Positions 5,065 to 6,049 of a DNA stretch of 6,049 bases are shown here, one piece after another. A program made the position numbers and the translations under genes. This DNA is from Candidatus Poribacteria bacterium (GTDB lineage: Bacteria; Poribacteria; WGA-4E; WGA-3G), in contig RKRO01000307.1 in the NCBI GenBank assembly GCA_007571355.1, positions 1 to 6,049 on the forward strand, written 5' to 3'. The first letter of the stretch is position 1, and the number at the start of each line of letters is the position of its first letter. The notes below the pieces were generated by a model that was not told the origin of the DNA, did not search any database, and worked only from the letters and a program-made list of their open reading frames with translations.

Positions 5065-5897
5065 ATGAAAAGTTTTTACCAAGTGATAGTCGCAATCGCA
5101 ACTGTTTTATTGCTCGTCATTGGAACCTCACATTCTGCCTTTGCACAGGCGAACGATATCGAAGACGGCACCTTGAAGGAAAACGAACTCATGGGAAATC
5201 CGAAGCCCAATGATGACGGCTGGAGAGAAAGTCACGCTGGAAACCCTAATGGGAGCAAGAAGTGGTATGGCCCGATGGCAACGATGAAAACAAAGGGGGT
5301 TTTCCGGATTCTGCCCCGAAAGATCTTATTGAGGAGGGAACGAGCGGTAAACTCACACAACCTAAACTTTCGACCGTCGCGGGTTTGCAACTTACAAAGA
5401 CCGTTGATATGGAGTGGAAAGGTGGTAACGGCGGGACTCGCGAATGGACAGTCTTCGAACTCAATCCAGCAGATGGCAACAATATGAACCGGGACGGCCC
5501 CGTGGATAATATCGATACTTATGGAATTATTGTCATTAACTCGCCTGTCGCGAGAGAAGCCATCATGTCACCCGCACATGACGATCACGCACAAATTTGG
5601 ATTAACGGCGAAAAGTGGTACAACAACTCCAGATGGACGGGTGCCGCAGAAACGGTTCTTCACAACGTAACAGTCGATTTGAAAAAAGGGGCTAATGTTG
5701 TCGTTTACCGAGTCGGCGAATCCGGTGGCTCCGCGTATATGAATCTCCACTTTGATGATGACACCCACGATGCTGTTAAAATCTATCCAGATAAATCGAA
5801 CGACCAGAAAAGTTTCTTTGACGAAATCGACGGCTTTCTTGATGTTGAACCTGTCGGAAAGTTAAAGACGACTTGGGCAGACCTGAAGCAAAATTAA
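5065..5897 (+). pseudogene. Exported beta-sandwich-like protein (copy 2), broken by a one-base deletion
   Basis: AAGGAGG (5049-5055) lies nine bases before the ATG. The first frame (5065-5273) encodes a signal peptide with hydrophobic core VIVAIATVLLLVIG (7-20) and an A-F-A cleavage site before Q28, then KKWYGP. Copy 1 reads GGCCCTGATGGC here, while this copy reads GGCCCGATGGC (5269-5279): one base is missing. From 5274 the protein continues in another frame (DGNDENKGGF...) to the stop at 5895-5897. Adding one base restores 277 codons plus stop, exactly the length of copy 1, and about 155 of the last 207 residues are identical by hand count. Unrepaired, the first frame ends at 5487 as a 140-residue protein with no domain core. 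The rest is under evident coding constraint, including the GGAN/VGESGG segments and the GKLKTTW tail, so the lesion is very recent or a sequencing error. No slippery heptamer suggests programmed frameshifting. Confidence 0.88.
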
Positions 5898-5936
5898 TAA
5901 AATTTGCTCAAACAGAATAGCGCAAACGCATTATTT

Positions 5937-6007
5937 TTGACAAATATTTGTTAGGTAGTGTTTACATTGTGAAAGTTTTTGACATTTTTTGTAGATTTTG
6001 ATAGGCT
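5937..6007 (+). promoter_or_regulatory. Tandem TTGACA boxes upstream of a possible next gene
   Basis: TTTTTGACA occurs at 5934-5942 and 5976-5984, exactly 42 bp apart (about four helical turns). Each is followed some 13-14 bases on by a TTGT(T)AG word. The first lacks a good -10 (TACATT at 5963-5968 with a 20-base spacer); the second has a weak TAGGCT (6002-6007) at 17 bases. They resemble the -35 parts of P1 and P2, but the -10 parts are poor. Confidence 0.4.
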
Positions 6008-6014
6008 CTATGGT

Positions 6015-6049
6015 ATGAAAACTGAACAGATAGAAACCCATGAAGACCT
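6015..6049 (+). CDS. Possible start of a further gene (partial)
   Basis: ATG at 6015 opens a frame encoding MKTEQIETHED to the window edge. There is no Shine-Dalgarno sequence. If the TAGGCT box at 6002-6007 is a -10 element, transcription would start at or next to this ATG, which would make it leaderless. Only 11 codons are visible, so the real start may be further downstream or this may be leader sequence. Confidence 0.25.
   Translation, partial: MKTEQIETHED

Noticed and set aside
5041..5487. Start of copy 2 at an upstream TTG (5041) adding MSIRRQIL
   Set aside because: It would include the Shine-Dalgarno sequence in the coding region, extend in front of a normal signal peptide, and disagree with copy 1.
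5903..5936. Terminator after copy 2 (TTTGC/GCAAA or GCG/CGC with following T-run)
   Set aside because: The stems are only three to five base pairs and the T-run belongs to the first TTTTTGACA box, so the support is too weak.

Overview
The window comes from a bacterium of intermediate GC content with strong AAGGAG-type ribosome binding sites. Gene content (a Gfo/Idh/MocA oxidoreductase, an IolE-like sugar isomerase, a MutL-type ATPase, and two secreted proteins ending in a GKL-TTW-LK tail) and dispersed GGACTTACG-type inverted repeats remind me of Candidatus Poribacteria or a similar sponge- or marine-associated lineage. That assignment rests on recollection and overall style, and no marker gene is present to prove it.

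Left part (1-3241): a divergent arrangement. On the minus strand, 1-293 is the N-terminal third of an NAD(P)-dependent Gfo/Idh/MocA oxidoreductase that runs off the window. On the plus strand follow an IolE/xylose-isomerase-like TIM-barrel protein (581-1372) and, 48 bases later, a 606-residue MutL/GlmL-family ASKHA ATPase (1421-3241), the type proposed to service adenosylcobalamin-dependent mutases. The 287-base divergent gap holds a MITE-like inverted repeat in the minus-strand leader, an extended -10 promoter for the plus strand, and short repeats spaced by near-multiples of 11 bp. Oxidoreductase plus isomerase is a common pairing in sugar or inositol catabolism; the link to MutL is by position only.

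Middle (3242-4042): 801 bases without a convincing gene. It is not empty: it has two hairpins after the MutL gene, a good promoter (3398-3426), a 20-nt perfect palindrome (3739-3758) and a strong terminator-like hairpin (3801-3848). These could bound a roughly 415-nt non-coding transcript or form a long attenuated leader for the next gene.

Right part (4043-6049): two tandem paralogous exported proteins, about 75% identical over the last 207 residues by hand count. Each has a signal peptide and a probable beta-sandwich domain. The first (4043-4876) is intact and followed by a textbook terminator (4895-4928). The second (5065-5897) has its own promoter (4948-4976) but carries a single-base deletion near 5270-5274; restoring one base gives 277 codons, exactly the length of the first copy. 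The window ends with two TTTTTGACA boxes exactly 42 bp apart and the first codons of a possible further gene.
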